A stretch of DNA of 64,000 nt from Brachybacterium sacelli (GTDB lineage Bacteria; Actinomycetota; Actinomycetes; Actinomycetales; Dermabacteraceae), in the NCBI RefSeq assembly GCF_017876545.1, contig NZ_JAGIOD010000001.1, positions 992,001 to 1,056,000 of the forward strand, given 5' to 3'. A program made the position numbers and the translations under genes. Shown in pieces: positions 6,762 through 15,256 of the stretch (positions are counted from its first letter, which is position 1; every line of letters starts with the position of its first letter). The notes under the pieces are model-generated. The model had not been told where the DNA came from, ran no database searches, and worked only from the letters and a program-made list of their open reading frames with translations.

Positions 6762-9515
6762 ATGTCGCACCCCGCCCGCACCTCCTCGACCCCGTCCGCC
6801 ACTCCGCTCAGCCGGCGGCGTCTGCTCCAGGGCTCGGCCGTCCTCGGCCTCGCCGCCGGAGCGACCGTCCTGGACGTCCCCGGCCTGCCGCCGATGGAGC
6901 GCGCCCTCGCCGACGGCACCGTCGACCTCGACGTCCTCTACATCGGCGCGCACCCGGATGACGAGGCCTGGACGCTCGCGGCTCTCGGGCAGTGGCACGA
7001 GTTCGAGGACCAGCGCGCCGGTGTCATCACCCTCACGCGCGGCGAGGGCGGCGGCAATGCCGTCGGACTCGAGGAGGGCCCCGCCCTCGGCCTCCTCCGG
7101 GAGACCGAGGAGCGCACCGCCGTCGGCTACGCCGGGATCGAACACGTCTTCAACCTCGACGCCGTCGACTTCTTCTACACCCTCTCGGCCCCGCTGTCCT
7201 ACGAGGTGTGGGGCGGCGCCGAGGTGTTCAGCCGGGTGATCCGCATCGTGCGTGCCACCCGGCCCGACGTCATCGTCACCATGGACCCCTCTCCCGTCGA
7301 GGGGAACCACGGCAACCACCAGCAGGCGGCGATGTTCGCCGTCGAGGCCTATCAGCTGGCCGGGCGCGAGGACGTGTTCCCGGAGCATTTCGAGGAGGGC
7401 CTGCGCCCCTTCTCCCCGTCCCGGATCCTGCGCTCGGGCTCGAACGGCAGCGCGGGCACCGGACCGGACGCCGTCGCCCAGGGGTATGAGCCCGAGGTGG
7501 CCGGCGAGGTCGTCTTCGGTGCCTGGGACGGCACCGAGTCCGCGCGGCACGGGAAGCGCTGGAGCGCGGTGCTGGACGATGCGGTCCACACCTATCGCAC
7601 CCAGGGCTGGCACGTGAACCCGCCCTCGCCCTCCGACCCGGCGCAGATCCCGGTCACCTGGTTCACCCTGATCGCCTCCCGCACTCCGCTGGCCGACCCC
7701 ACCAGCTCCGGCACCGCGGCCCTGCGCGGTGCGACGCTGCCGATCGACGGCGGCCTGCCGCTCGGCACCACGCTCGAGGTCGCCTCCGAGCGCTTCACGG
7801 CCCTGCCGGGGGAGGACCTCGAGGTGACCGTGACCGTCGGCTCCCCGGGCAGGGCGCTTCCCGGCGTCGAGGTGGCTCTCGAGGTCCCCGAGGGCTGGGA
7901 AGTCGGCGGGATGCAGCGGATCGGCACCGTCCCCGCGAAGCAGCATCGCAGCGCGACCTTCACGGTCACTGCTCCCGAGGACGTCGCCCTCGGCGAGCAC
8001 GTCCAGCTGCGAGCCCGCGCGAGCTCCCGGGGCGGCACCGGCGAGAACGTGCTGCCCCTGCGCACCGCCGGACCCGTCGAGGCAGGCCTCGCGGACCGTC
8101 CGGAGATCGCGACCTTCCTGGAGTGGACCGAGGAGCTGGGCATGCAGCGTCTGGACGCGCTGGTCCCCACCCGTCGGGCGCTGGGCTCCGGACTCGCGGA
8201 GACCGTCGAGGTGGTGGTGCGCAATCGCTCCGCCACAGCGCAGGACGCCGAAGTCACCCTCGAGCTGCCTGAGGGCTTCACGGCCGACCCGACCCACTTG
8301 TCGGTCGAGGGCGTCCCACCCGGTCAGGAGGCGGCACGCGAGGTGCGGCTGGAGAACACCGATCCCTCCCTGCCCACCGCGAACCGAGCGCCCGAGGACG
8401 GCGTCTATCCGGTGACCGTCACCGTGACCGCTGCGGGGAGCACCTCCTCGACGGCGCAGGGGCTGCACCTGGTGCCCCGGCTGGTCGCCGAGCGGTCCGC
8501 GGGCATCGAGATCGATGCCCGGCGGAGCAGCGGCGAGTACCCGGGCGACAGCATCGACGTCGGCACCCTCTGGGAGGGTGACGAAGTCACTGCCGAGGAC
8601 GCCTCGGGCACCACCTGGGTCACCTACGACGAGCAGGGGCTGTCCGTGTTCGTGCAGGTCGTCGACGACACGCTCGGAGCCCTGCTGCCGCCGGAGGACA
8701 ACAAGCAGCGCTTCCGCACGGACTCGATCGAGATCATGATCGACCCGCGCGGGAGCTCGGACCACACCGCCACGACCTTCATCCTCGGCGCCCTGCCCGG
8801 CACCGCTGCCGAGGACGGCACCGGAGGGCCCGTGGCCGGGCGGGATCACGACAACCATCAGGGGCCGATCGACGAGGTGGCGCCCGGCGTGAGGATCGCC
8901 GCCACCCTCTCGGACCCCTACGACGGGTACGTGCTCGAGGCGAGGATCCCGTACGCGCAACTGCCCGACGGCATCGACCCGACCCGTCTCGGGTTCAACG
9001 TCGTCGTCTACGACTCCGACACCCAGGACCGCACCGGCCAGTCCCGTATCGGCTGGTCCACCTTTCCCGGCGTCCAGGCGGATCCCTACCGATGGGGCGT
9101 GCTCGAGCTGCCCGACGCCGCTGCCGGCGAGGAAGCACCGCTCGAGCCGCAGATCCCCGACACCGCGGCGCGGTCGGTGCACTCCCCGGCCTCGATCATC
9201 CAGGCGGCAGGGGACGGCACGGGCCTCGGCGGGGCGACCGCGCTGGATGACGGCGCCCTCCGCCTGGGCACGATCTCTCGCACCTCCGACGGCGTCTCGG
9301 TGCGCCTGCGCACCGGGCAGGCCGGCACGGTGCGGGCCTACCTGTGGGACGGCACCGGGACCGTCGGTGCCCTCGACGCCGGCGAGAGCGGGACAGGCAG
9401 GCAGACGCTCGAGGTGCCGCTGACCGGGGAGATCGCCCAGGACGCCGAGCTGCACCTCGCGGTGTCGCTCGAGAACGAGGACGGGACGGCCGCTGCTGCC
9501 GCCCCGGTGGGATGA
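6762..9515 (+). CDS. Secreted PIG-L deacetylase with NEW3 and CBM9-like domains
   Basis: 917 residues. A Tat signal (SRRRLLQGSAVLGLAAGA, about 18-35) leads into a PIG-L/LmbE domain of about 250 residues. That domain has the zinc motif AHPDDE at 63-68 and a second HGNH pair at 183-186; these enzymes remove N-acetyl groups from amino sugars. After it come two beta-sandwich repeats resembling NPCBM-associated NEW3 domains (about 345-430 and 455-560) and a CBM9-like module from about 570 to 760. The protein would act outside the cell on a polymer or glycoside. It is the last gene of the sugar operon, 36 bases after the kinase. An acetylated substrate is inferred from context. Confidence 0.85.
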   Translation: MSHPARTSSTPSATPLSRRRLLQGSAVLGLAAGATVLDVPGLPPMERALADGTVDLDVLYIGAHPDDEAWTLAALGQWHEFEDQRAGVITLTRGEGGGNAVGLEEGPALGLLRETEERTAVGYAGIEHVFNLDAVDFFYTLSAPLSYEVWGGAEVFSRVIRIVRATRPDVIVTMDPSPVEGNHGNHQQAAMFAVEAYQLAGREDVFPEHFEEGLRPFSPSRILRSGSNGSAGTGPDAVAQGYEPEVAGEVVFGAWDGTESARHGKRWSAVLDDAVHTYRTQGWHVNPPSPSDPAQIPVTWFTLIASRTPLADPTSSGTAALRGATLPIDGGLPLGTTLEVASERFTALPGEDLEVTVTVGSPGRALPGVEVALEVPEGWEVGGMQRIGTVPAKQHRSATFTVTAPEDVALGEHVQLRARASSRGGTGENVLPLRTAGPVEAGLADRPEIATFLEWTEELGMQRLDALVPTRRALGSGLAETVEVVVRNRSATAQDAEVTLELPEGFTADPTHLSVEGVPPGQEAAREVRLENTDPSLPTANRAPEDGVYPVTVTVTAAGSTSSTAQGLHLVPRLVAERSAGIEIDARRSSGEYPGDSIDVGTLWEGDEVTAEDASGTTWVTYDEQGLSVFVQVVDDTLGALLPPEDNKQRFRTDSIEIMIDPRGSSDHTATTFILGALPGTAAEDGTGGPVAGRDHDNHQGPIDEVAPGVRIAATLSDPYDGYVLEARIPYAQLPDGIDPTRLGFNVVVYDSDTQDRTGQSRIGWSTFPGVQADPYRWGVLELPDAAAGEEAPLEPQIPDTAARSVHSPASIIQAAGDGTGLGGATALDDGALRLGTISRTSDGVSVRLRTGQAGTVRAYLWDGTGTVGALDAGESGTGRQTLEVPLTGEIAQDAELHLAVSLENEDGTAAAAAPVG

Positions 9516-9605
9516 GGTAAGCCGGTACCCGACGCCGAGGGTGGCCCGCGACCCGCGCCGAGCCGACGGGGAGAATTCCTCGGGATCAGCGCGGCCGCGC
9601 GAGTG

Positions 9606-10838
9606 TCAGCCCATCCGGTCCGTCGAGAGGTGGGCGAGCACGGCAGCCGTGGCCGCCTCGGTGCCGACGCGCAGCGTGGGCTGCAGATCCGGTGACCAGA
9701 GCGGGCTGTGGTTCGGGTACGCCTCGCGACCCTCGGCGTAGCCGCCGACGCCCCAGTAGCAGTACGGCGCCGCGAACGCATCCGGCACGATCGAGAAGTC
9801 CTCCGAGGCCGTCACCGGTGCCATGACCTCGACCCGCTCCGGACCGAACTGCGCCAGGAACCCCTCGCGGACCACCTCGGCCGCCGACTCGTCGTTCGCG
9901 GTCAGCGGGTAGCGGTCGTACACCGCGATCTCCGGCTCGCGCGGTGACCTGGCCGTCTCGCACTCGGCGCGCACCACCCGCTCCGCCCCCGCGATGAGCC
10001 GGCCGAGGATGTCCTCGTCGTACGCGCGGAAGTTCACCAGCATCGTCGCACTGCCGGGGATGATGTTCGCGCTCGATCCTGCCTGCAGGGAGCCGACGGT
10101 GACCACCCCGAAATCCGCCGGGGAGAGCTCGCGGGCGACCAGGGTCTGCAGGCGGGTCACGATCGCGGCGGCCAGCACCACCGGATCCACACCGAGGTGG
10201 GGCATCGACCCGTGGGAGCCGGCGCCGTGGACCACGATCCGGGCCGAGGCCGCGGTGCTCATCACCGGACCCGACGCGACCGCCACCTTCCCGGCGACGG
10301 GGTCGGTGAGCACGTGCTGGCCCAAGCACACGTCGGGAGCGGGGACCGCGTCGACCAGACCGGCCTCCACCATCGAGCGCGCACCGGCCGCCTTCTCCTC
10401 GCCGGGCTGGAACAGTGCGAGATAGGTCCCGGACCAGTCCTGGCGGTGATCGGCCAGCAGCTTCGCGGCGCCCAGACCCGCGGTGAGGTGGAAATCGTGG
10501 CCGCAGGCGTGCATCGTGGGCTGCTCAACATCCTCGCCGTCGGCCTGGGTCGCGGTCGAGGCGTAGTCCAGCCCGGAGTCCTCCCGCACCGGCAGACCGT
10601 CGATGTCGGCGCGGAACAGGACGGTGCGGCCCTCGCCGTTCGCGAGCACGCCGACCACGCCGCCGCCGAGCTCATGGACCTCGTAGCCGTAGCCCGCGAG
10701 CTGCCCGGCGATCACGCCGCGCGTGCGCTCCTCGCGCATCGACAGCTCCGGGTGACGATGGAAGTCCTTCAGCAGGGACTCCTGCCACGCCGTCTGCTCC
10801 TGAAGTGCGGCGCTCATCGATGCGCTCAACACGGTCAT
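9606..10838 (-). CDS. M20D amidohydrolase (N-acyl amino acid / hippurate hydrolase type)
   Basis: 410 residues. Metallopeptidase M20 features are FHRHPELSMREERT near the N-terminus, MHACGHDFHLTAG with metal-binding Cys/His, FQPGEEKAAGARSM with the catalytic Glu, and a lid domain with HGAGSHGSMPHLGVDPV. Family members release the amino acid from N-acyl or indole-acetyl conjugates. The ATG at 10838 has GGAAAGG on the minus strand about seven bases upstream; longer in-frame starts run into repetitive Thr codons without a ribosome site. It stands alone and is convergent with the PIG-L gene. Natural substrate unknown. Confidence 0.9.
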   Translation of the reverse strand: MTVLSASMSAALQEQTAWQESLLKDFHRHPELSMREERTRGVIAGQLAGYGYEVHELGGGVVGVLANGEGRTVLFRADIDGLPVREDSGLDYASTATQADGEDVEQPTMHACGHDFHLTAGLGAAKLLADHRQDWSGTYLALFQPGEEKAAGARSMVEAGLVDAVPAPDVCLGQHVLTDPVAGKVAVASGPVMSTAASARIVVHGAGSHGSMPHLGVDPVVLAAAIVTRLQTLVARELSPADFGVVTVGSLQAGSSANIIPGSATMLVNFRAYDEDILGRLIAGAERVVRAECETARSPREPEIAVYDRYPLTANDESAAEVVREGFLAQFGPERVEVMAPVTASEDFSIVPDAFAAPYCYWGVGGYAEGREAYPNHSPLWSPDLQPTLRVGTEAATAAVLAHLSTDRMG

Positions 10839-10884
10839 CCGATGTCCTTTCCGATGGAGGAGGTCTGCCCGGCGCGAGGGGACG

Positions 10885-11094
10885 TCACCGTCCGTCGTCG
10901 TCGTAGTCCTCGTCGTGGTCGCCGTCCTCATCATCGCTCTCGTCATCGTCCCGACGTGACGCGGGGCCGAAGAACGCAAGCTTTACCAGGGCCGCTCCCA
11001 CCACCAGCAGCACGAGGACGACGATGCCCATGCCCACCAGCATGATCAGCTCCCACCCGCCCAGACCGAAGAACGTATTCACTGCCCCACCCAC
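10885..11094 (-). CDS. Small membrane protein with acidic tail
   Basis: A 69-residue product: one hydrophobic helix (ELIMLVGMGIVVLVLLVVGA, about 15-34), a short basic/aromatic linker, then about 23 residues that are almost all Asp, Glu, Gly and Arg. I do not recognise the family. GTG codons at 11094 and 11082 are both possible starts; the second leaves NTFFGLGGWELIM as the N-terminus. It lies 46 bases upstream of the amidohydrolase on the same strand, so co-transcription is possible. The function cannot be inferred. Confidence 0.5.
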   Translation of the reverse strand: MGGAVNTFFGLGGWELIMLVGMGIVVLVLLVVGAALVKLAFFGPASRRDDDESDDEDGDHDEDYDDDGR

Positions 11095-11168
11095 TTCCCA
11101 CCCCGGCGCACCGGTCGACGGTCGGCGCCCGCGCGGCAGCCGTTCCGAGCTCGCGCGCTGGACGCTCT

Positions 11169-11186
11169 GGTAGGTCCCAACCTACC
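11169..11186. promoter_or_regulatory. Perfect inverted repeat in divergent promoter
   Basis: GGTAGGT-CCCA-ACCTACC sits about 75 bases upstream of the small membrane protein and 130 upstream of the GDPD gene. It looks like a dimer operator or a short hairpin; the binding protein is unknown. Confidence 0.4.
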
Positions 11187-11318
11187 GCCGGGCGTGATTG
11201 CCCGGGAGCTCGCAGCGCGGTTCGAGCACGGACGGCACGGTCGTGGTGAGAGGCTGGGACCCGTCACCGCGGACGGCCCGCGGCCCACCATCCGACAGAG
11301 ACGACGGAGACCAGCATC

Positions 11319-12080
11319 ATGACCACCAGCGATCCCACCCGCCCCGGGGAAGATTTCACCATCGTCGGCCACCGGGGCGCGATGGCGACCGTCCTCGAGA
11401 ACACGATCGCCTCCTTCGAAGAGGCCGAGCGCGTGGGCTGCCAGGAGATCGAGCTCGACATCCGGCCCAGCACCGACGGCCGCCTCGTGCTCACCCACGA
11501 CCGCAGCCTCGACCGGATGGTGGCGGAGGAGGACCGTGGGCTCGACCCCGTCGACTCCCTGGACTGGGCGGCCCTCCAGCGGATCGTGCTGCGCGACGGG
11601 CACCGGGTGGCCACGCTCGAGGAGGCCATCGAGGCCACCAGCGTCTTCCTGCAGGTCGAGATCAAGGACCCGGCGGTGGTGCCGCTGCTGGCCGAACGGG
11701 TCGACCAACTGCCCGCGCTGACCGAGCGCGCACGCCTGACCAGCTTCGACGCGGGGGCGTTGGTGCATGCGCGCGAACTGATGCCGCAGATCCCCCGCGG
11801 ATTCATCGTGCACGGGCTCCCGCTGCCCGAGGACAGCCCCGAGGGAGTGGAGGATCTGCTCGAGCGCACCGGTGCGAGCGTCCTGTACTGCGGGTGGCCG
11901 GGGCTGAGCGCCGAGGTGGTCGCCGAGCAGCACGCCGCGGGCCGCCTGGTGCACGGCTGGCCCACCCGCAGCGAGGAGAACCTCCGCCGCGCCCTCGAGA
12001 TCGGACTGGACGGCACCACGGCCGACGACCCCGAGGCCGCGTTCGCCTGGTACGAGCAGGCCCGCGCCGAGGCCGGCTGA
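11319..12080 (+). CDS. Glycerophosphodiester phosphodiesterase
   Basis: 253 residues, the usual length for cytosolic bacterial GDPD enzymes of the UgpQ/GlpQ fold. Catalytic and metal residues are visible: HRG at 18-20, ENT at 27-29, ELD at 45-47 and HD at 60-61. The family hydrolyses glycerophosphodiesters such as glycerophosphocholine to sn-glycerol-3-phosphate and an alcohol. No signal peptide is present. The gene is monocistronic; its ATG is preceded by ACGGAGACC at a slightly long spacing. Confidence 0.92.
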   Translation: MTTSDPTRPGEDFTIVGHRGAMATVLENTIASFEEAERVGCQEIELDIRPSTDGRLVLTHDRSLDRMVAEEDRGLDPVDSLDWAALQRIVLRDGHRVATLEEAIEATSVFLQVEIKDPAVVPLLAERVDQLPALTERARLTSFDAGALVHARELMPQIPRGFIVHGLPLPEDSPEGVEDLLERTGASVLYCGWPGLSAEVVAEQHAAGRLVHGWPTRSEENLRRALEIGLDGTTADDPEAAFAWYEQARAEAG

Positions 12081-12110
12081 GGCGGGCCTCGCACCGCCGG
12101 CGGCGGGGCC

Positions 12111-12812
12111 TCACCTCCGGCGCAGCACCACGACGGCATCCAGATGCTCGCCAGGGGCGCCGTCGGGACCGTCGGCGGGTCGCGGACGCTCCTCGGCGAC
12201 CTCCACCGCCCACTCCGCAGCGGGCCGTGCAAGTTCCTCCGCCTCCGCGCGCACGTCGATCATGTGCGCGGGGTGGTGATCGGCCCAGGAGGGCGGGGCT
12301 GCATGGGAGATCGTCACCAGATGGCCACCGGGCCGCAGACCGGCGGCCGCACGGCGCAGAATCGCCATGCGGTCCAGCGCCACCTCGGACTGGAAGAACG
12401 ACGCGGTGACCAGGTCTGCTGAACCCGGTTCCGGCTGCCAGGTGCTCAGGTCCGTCGCGGTGAAGGAGGCGTTGTTCAGGCCGCGCGCGGAGGCTTCGGC
12501 CCGGGCGCGATCGACGGCGGTTTCCGAGATGTCCAGGCCGTGGGCCTGCCATCCCTGCTCGGCCAGCCACAGCACATCCGCGCCCTCCCCGCACCCGAGG
12601 TCGATCGACGTGCCCGGGGGAAAGCTGCCGGCTACGTCCGCGAGCGTCGTGTTGACCCGTCCGGACCAGATGCGCTCCTGGCCGGCGTAGCGCTGTTCCC
12701 AGTGGTCGGCGGGGGAGAGGGATGGATCGGGCGCGATGTGGTCGTGCGTGGCGGTGTGCTCGACGGAGGCACCGTGCTGGTGCGCGACGGAGTGCTGGGG
12801 GTGTCCGGTCAT
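12111..12812 (-). CDS. Class I SAM-dependent methyltransferase
   Basis: 233 residues. A His-rich N-terminal stretch (about 5-28) precedes ADHWEQRYAG and the SAM-binding motif I IDLGCGEGADVLWLAEQGW (near 70-88). Post-I and later motifs (GLDISETAVDRARAEA, ATDLSTW, LVTASFFQSE) fit the Methyltransf_25/11 group and TehB-like proteins. The methyl acceptor is unknown. The His-rich leader could bind metal, which would suit a tellurite- or thiol-type function, but that is speculation. The gene converges with GDPD 31 bases away. No clear ribosome site precedes the ATG. Confidence 0.85.
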   Translation of the reverse strand: MTGHPQHSVAHQHGASVEHTATHDHIAPDPSLSPADHWEQRYAGQERIWSGRVNTTLADVAGSFPPGTSIDLGCGEGADVLWLAEQGWQAHGLDISETAVDRARAEASARGLNNASFTATDLSTWQPEPGSADLVTASFFQSEVALDRMAILRRAAAGLRPGGHLVTISHAAPPSWADHHPAHMIDVRAEAEELARPAAEWAVEVAEERPRPADGPDGAPGEHLDAVVVLRRR

Positions 12813-12910
12813 GAGGGAAAGCCTGGCAGGCCGTCCGACGCCGCGACAGCAGATTTGCGTACGAAGCCGTCCCGACGCACCCCGCGTTGCGCCTCGCGCC
12901 GCTCCGGTAG

Positions 12911-12922
12911 AGTGACGTCACT
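12911..12922. promoter_or_regulatory. AGTGACGTCACT palindrome
   Basis: A perfect 12-base palindrome about 100 bases upstream of the methyltransferase ATG. The core TGACGTCA would suit a dimeric regulator; none is encoded next to it. Confidence 0.35.
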
Positions 12923-13112
12923 TCCAGCGGTTCTGCCCGGTCACCGCTGACCGGGGATCAGCGCGGGTGGGGGAGCGAGACTGCGGCCTTCCTCGTTCGC
13001 CTCAAACGCGCTGTGCTGGACGGACGCGATCCAAGCTGGCCAGTCGGTGCCGAACCTGCCCGGGCCTGACACGCAGGGTGTTGTAGACCCTCGCGACGTG
13101 GCCGAAGTGTCT

Positions 13113-13199
13113 GACCATCGCAGTGTTGCCGCCGGCGATCGCGGCGACCAGCGGGGAGAGCGTGAGGTTCAGTGGATAGTTCCTGACCCGTCCGCCTCA
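13113..13199 (-). pseudogene. Aldehyde dehydrogenase remnant
   Basis: Reading on in frame after the codB stop, the minus strand encodes NYPLNLTLSPLVAAIAGG followed by NTAMV. This closely matches the conserved W-NYP-L-x-L-SPL-A-AAGN stretch of NAD-dependent aldehyde dehydrogenases (class 3 / coniferyl-aldehyde group). Nothing else of an aldehyde dehydrogenase is recognisable on either side: upstream is codB, and downstream the frame runs about 30 codons into unrelated sequence and a stop. There is no start codon. It is most simply a scar left by a deletion. The rest of the 384-base gap (12813-13196) holds only the methyltransferase promoter region and an unidentified open stretch. Confidence 0.6.
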
Positions 13200-14480
13200 G
13201 CTCCTCGCGCTCCGTATCTCGAACACCCACGCCAGCACCAGCGCCACCACGATGCCGTTCAGCGGCGCGATCCCGATCCCGAATTCGTTCGAGACCCAGG
13301 CGCTGAGCGACCCGAGCACGTACGGCACGATCGCCTGCCACCGCACCTTCTCCGTCAGAGTCTCAAGTGCGGGTTGCCCACGCCGCCAGCGGGCGATCCA
13401 GTCGCCGATCAGCACTCCGCCCAGCGGCGGGATGAGCACGCCCAGCAAGCTCAGGTAACCCACGATGTGGCTCTCCACGCCGGTGAGCGCGAGCACGGTG
13501 CCGATAGCGACGCCGCCCATGATGAAGGGGCCCTTGCGGGTGGAGCTGGCGATTTCAGCGCCGGCGACCCCGAAGGCGTAGGCGGCGTCGGCGTTGGACT
13601 TCCAGAGGTTCCCGAACAGGAAGAACAGGCCCCAGCCGATCATCCCCATGCCCAGCAGCAACGACGTGAAGTCGCCCTCGCCGAACGCGAGGGCGGAGAC
13701 GGCGCCGAAGAACACCATGAGCCCGTTGCCGATCACGAAGCCCATGGCGCAGGCGATCACGGCGTCGCGGCCGCGTCGAGCGAAGCGGGTCCAGTTCGCG
13801 GCCTGTGTCCCGGCGGAGGCGAAGGTGCCCACCACCGTGGTAACCGCTGCGGCCCAGCTCATCGTGGTGGTCGGGGCGATGTCGAACAGCCCACTCACCC
13901 CACCCACCTCGGCGAGGGCTTTGCCCGTGATCCAGAAGGCGAGGATGAGGATCAGGGGCGTGGAGATGAGGGAGACCCAGTACATGCCTTCGTAGCCGTA
14001 CAGGGCCGTGAGCATCATGAGGATCGAGACGGCGATCATCACGAGCGCCGGAGCCCACGTGCTCTCCCACCCGAAGGCGAGGGCGGTCATCTGGCCGATC
14101 GAGCCGACGGCCACCCCGTACCAGCCAATTTGCGTGCCGCCCAACAGCAGCGAGACGACCTTCGACCCGGCGGTGCCGAAGGTGTACCGGGACATGACCA
14201 CGGTGGTCAGGCCGGTGCGGGCGCCGAGGAAGCCGATTGCGGCGACATAGGCGCCGAGCACCACGGATCCCACCGCGAGCACTGCCAGGAACTCGGAGAA
14301 TCGGAACGCTGCGCCGATGCTCGCACCGGCCATGAGCGTCGGCGCAAAGACGGTGAAGCCTATGAGGACCACGCTGATCGACACCACGCCGCGGCGTGCG
14401 GAGCGGGGGACCGGCGTGACCGGGTAGTCGGGGTCGACGGGCGGCTCGTCCGCGCCATCGCGCACGTCGGCGGCGGTCAC
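13197..14480 (-). CDS. codB: Cytosine permease, NCS1 family
   Basis: 427 residues with about 12 membrane helices. NCS1 hallmarks include the first-helix region (VVLIGFTVFAPTLMAGASIG), GTQIGWYGVAVGSIGQM, ANWTRFARRGRDA and a late LLGVLIPPLGGVLIGDW. The family carries cytosine, purines or hydantoins with Na+ or H+. The GTG start overlaps the stop of the cytosine deaminase gene (GTGA). This coupling supports cytosine as the substrate: uptake followed by deamination to uracil. Its codons look slightly less strictly G/C-ended than the neighbours (impression, not computed), which may hint at acquisition. Confidence 0.9.
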   Translation of the reverse strand: MTAADVRDGADEPPVDPDYPVTPVPRSARRGVVSISVVLIGFTVFAPTLMAGASIGAAFRFSEFLAVLAVGSVVLGAYVAAIGFLGARTGLTTVVMSRYTFGTAGSKVVSLLLGGTQIGWYGVAVGSIGQMTALAFGWESTWAPALVMIAVSILMMLTALYGYEGMYWVSLISTPLILILAFWITGKALAEVGGVSGLFDIAPTTTMSWAAAVTTVVGTFASAGTQAANWTRFARRGRDAVIACAMGFVIGNGLMVFFGAVSALAFGEGDFTSLLLGMGMIGWGLFFLFGNLWKSNADAAYAFGVAGAEIASSTRKGPFIMGGVAIGTVLALTGVESHIVGYLSLLGVLIPPLGGVLIGDWIARWRRGQPALETLTEKVRWQAIVPYVLGSLSAWVSNEFGIGIAPLNGIVVALVLAWVFEIRSARS

Positions 14481-14983
14481 CGCTGTTGGCTCTTGGCCTG
14501 GCCGCCCAGCTCCGCGGCCTCCACACCGATGTCCTCGCTCCAGATCTCGGGTCGCTCGGCGATCATCCGCTCCATCAGGGCGATGCACTCCGGATCGTCC
14601 AGCACGTCGACCGTGACGCCGCGCTCGCGCAGCAGAGACTCGGCCATCTCGAAGGTGCGGTTCTCGCCCACCACGATCCGCGGGATCTCGTAGAGCAGCG
14701 CGGTGCCGGAGCACATGATGCACGGCGACAGGGTCGTGTAGAGCACGGACTCGCGGTACACGCTTGCACGCAGCCGGCCAGCCTTCTCGATTGTGTCGGT
14801 CTCCCCGTGGAAGATCGCGGAGTCCTTCTGCACGCGCTGGTTGTGTCCGGCGGCGAGCACCTCCCCGTCGTGGACCAGCACCGCTCCGATCGGTACGCCG
14901 CCCTCGTCCCAGCTCTTGCGGGCCTGCTCGATGGCGAGGGAAAGGAACCGGCGGTCATCGTCAGCGGTGGGGGTCCAGGTCAT
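14477..14983 (-). CDS. Cytosine deaminase, fungal (Fcy1) type
   Basis: 168 residues in the small CDA/tRNA-deaminase fold. Zinc ligands and proton shuttle are HGE (near residue 60) and PCIMC (near 90). The C-terminal half strongly recalls yeast Fcy1: LYTTLSPC, GENRTF, RERGVTVDVLDD, and a final ERPEIWSEDIG resembling the yeast ERP-x-x-W-x-EDIG end. Classical bacterial cytosine deaminase (CodA) is instead an amidohydrolase of about 430 residues, so this is the structurally unrelated isozyme. It should convert cytosine to uracil in the cytosol. It heads a two-gene operon with the cytosine permease and is divergent from the aldo/keto reductase. Confidence 0.88.
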   Translation of the reverse strand: MTWTPTADDDRRFLSLAIEQARKSWDEGGVPIGAVLVHDGEVLAAGHNQRVQKDSAIFHGETDTIEKAGRLRASVYRESVLYTTLSPCIMCSGTALLYEIPRIVVGENRTFEMAESLLRERGVTVDVLDDPECIALMERMIAERPEIWSEDIGVEAAELGGQAKSQQR

Positions 14984-15152
14984 GAGGTGCGTGCTCCTGC
15001 GGTCGACGGGACGGTCGCCCGGCATCGTAGAACTGATGGAGGCCCCGCTGCGCCCCCGGGCACGGTGGCGAGACCGCACCGATACCTGTCCGAATCCTCG
15101 CCGTGAGCCGCTGAGGGATGACGATGGAGCCGGCGACCTCGATCGCCGCTGG

Positions 15153-15203
15153 AGTGTCCCCAGGTGCTGTCGCGGGCACTGCCCGACCCGGTTCTGGGAC
15201 ACT
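15153..15203. promoter_or_regulatory. Separated dyad in deaminase / aldo-keto reductase promoter
   Basis: AGTGTCCC (15153-15160) is repeated in inverted orientation as GGGACACT (15196-15203), 35 bases apart, in the 273-base divergent intergenic region. A TATACC -10-like box follows at about 15212-15217. A shared operator is possible; evidence is weak. Confidence 0.3.
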
Positions 15204-15256
15204 GGCCCTGTATACCGCCCGCCGCTGGGCGGCCAGCCGAGAACGCGAGGTCGATG

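Noticed and set aside
6486..9455. A 989-codon open frame on the minus strand opposite the PIG-L gene
   Set aside because: Composition is that of an antisense shadow in GC-rich DNA (Gly, Arg, Val, Leu, His rich, no motifs), and the plus strand encodes a recognisable enzyme over the same bases.
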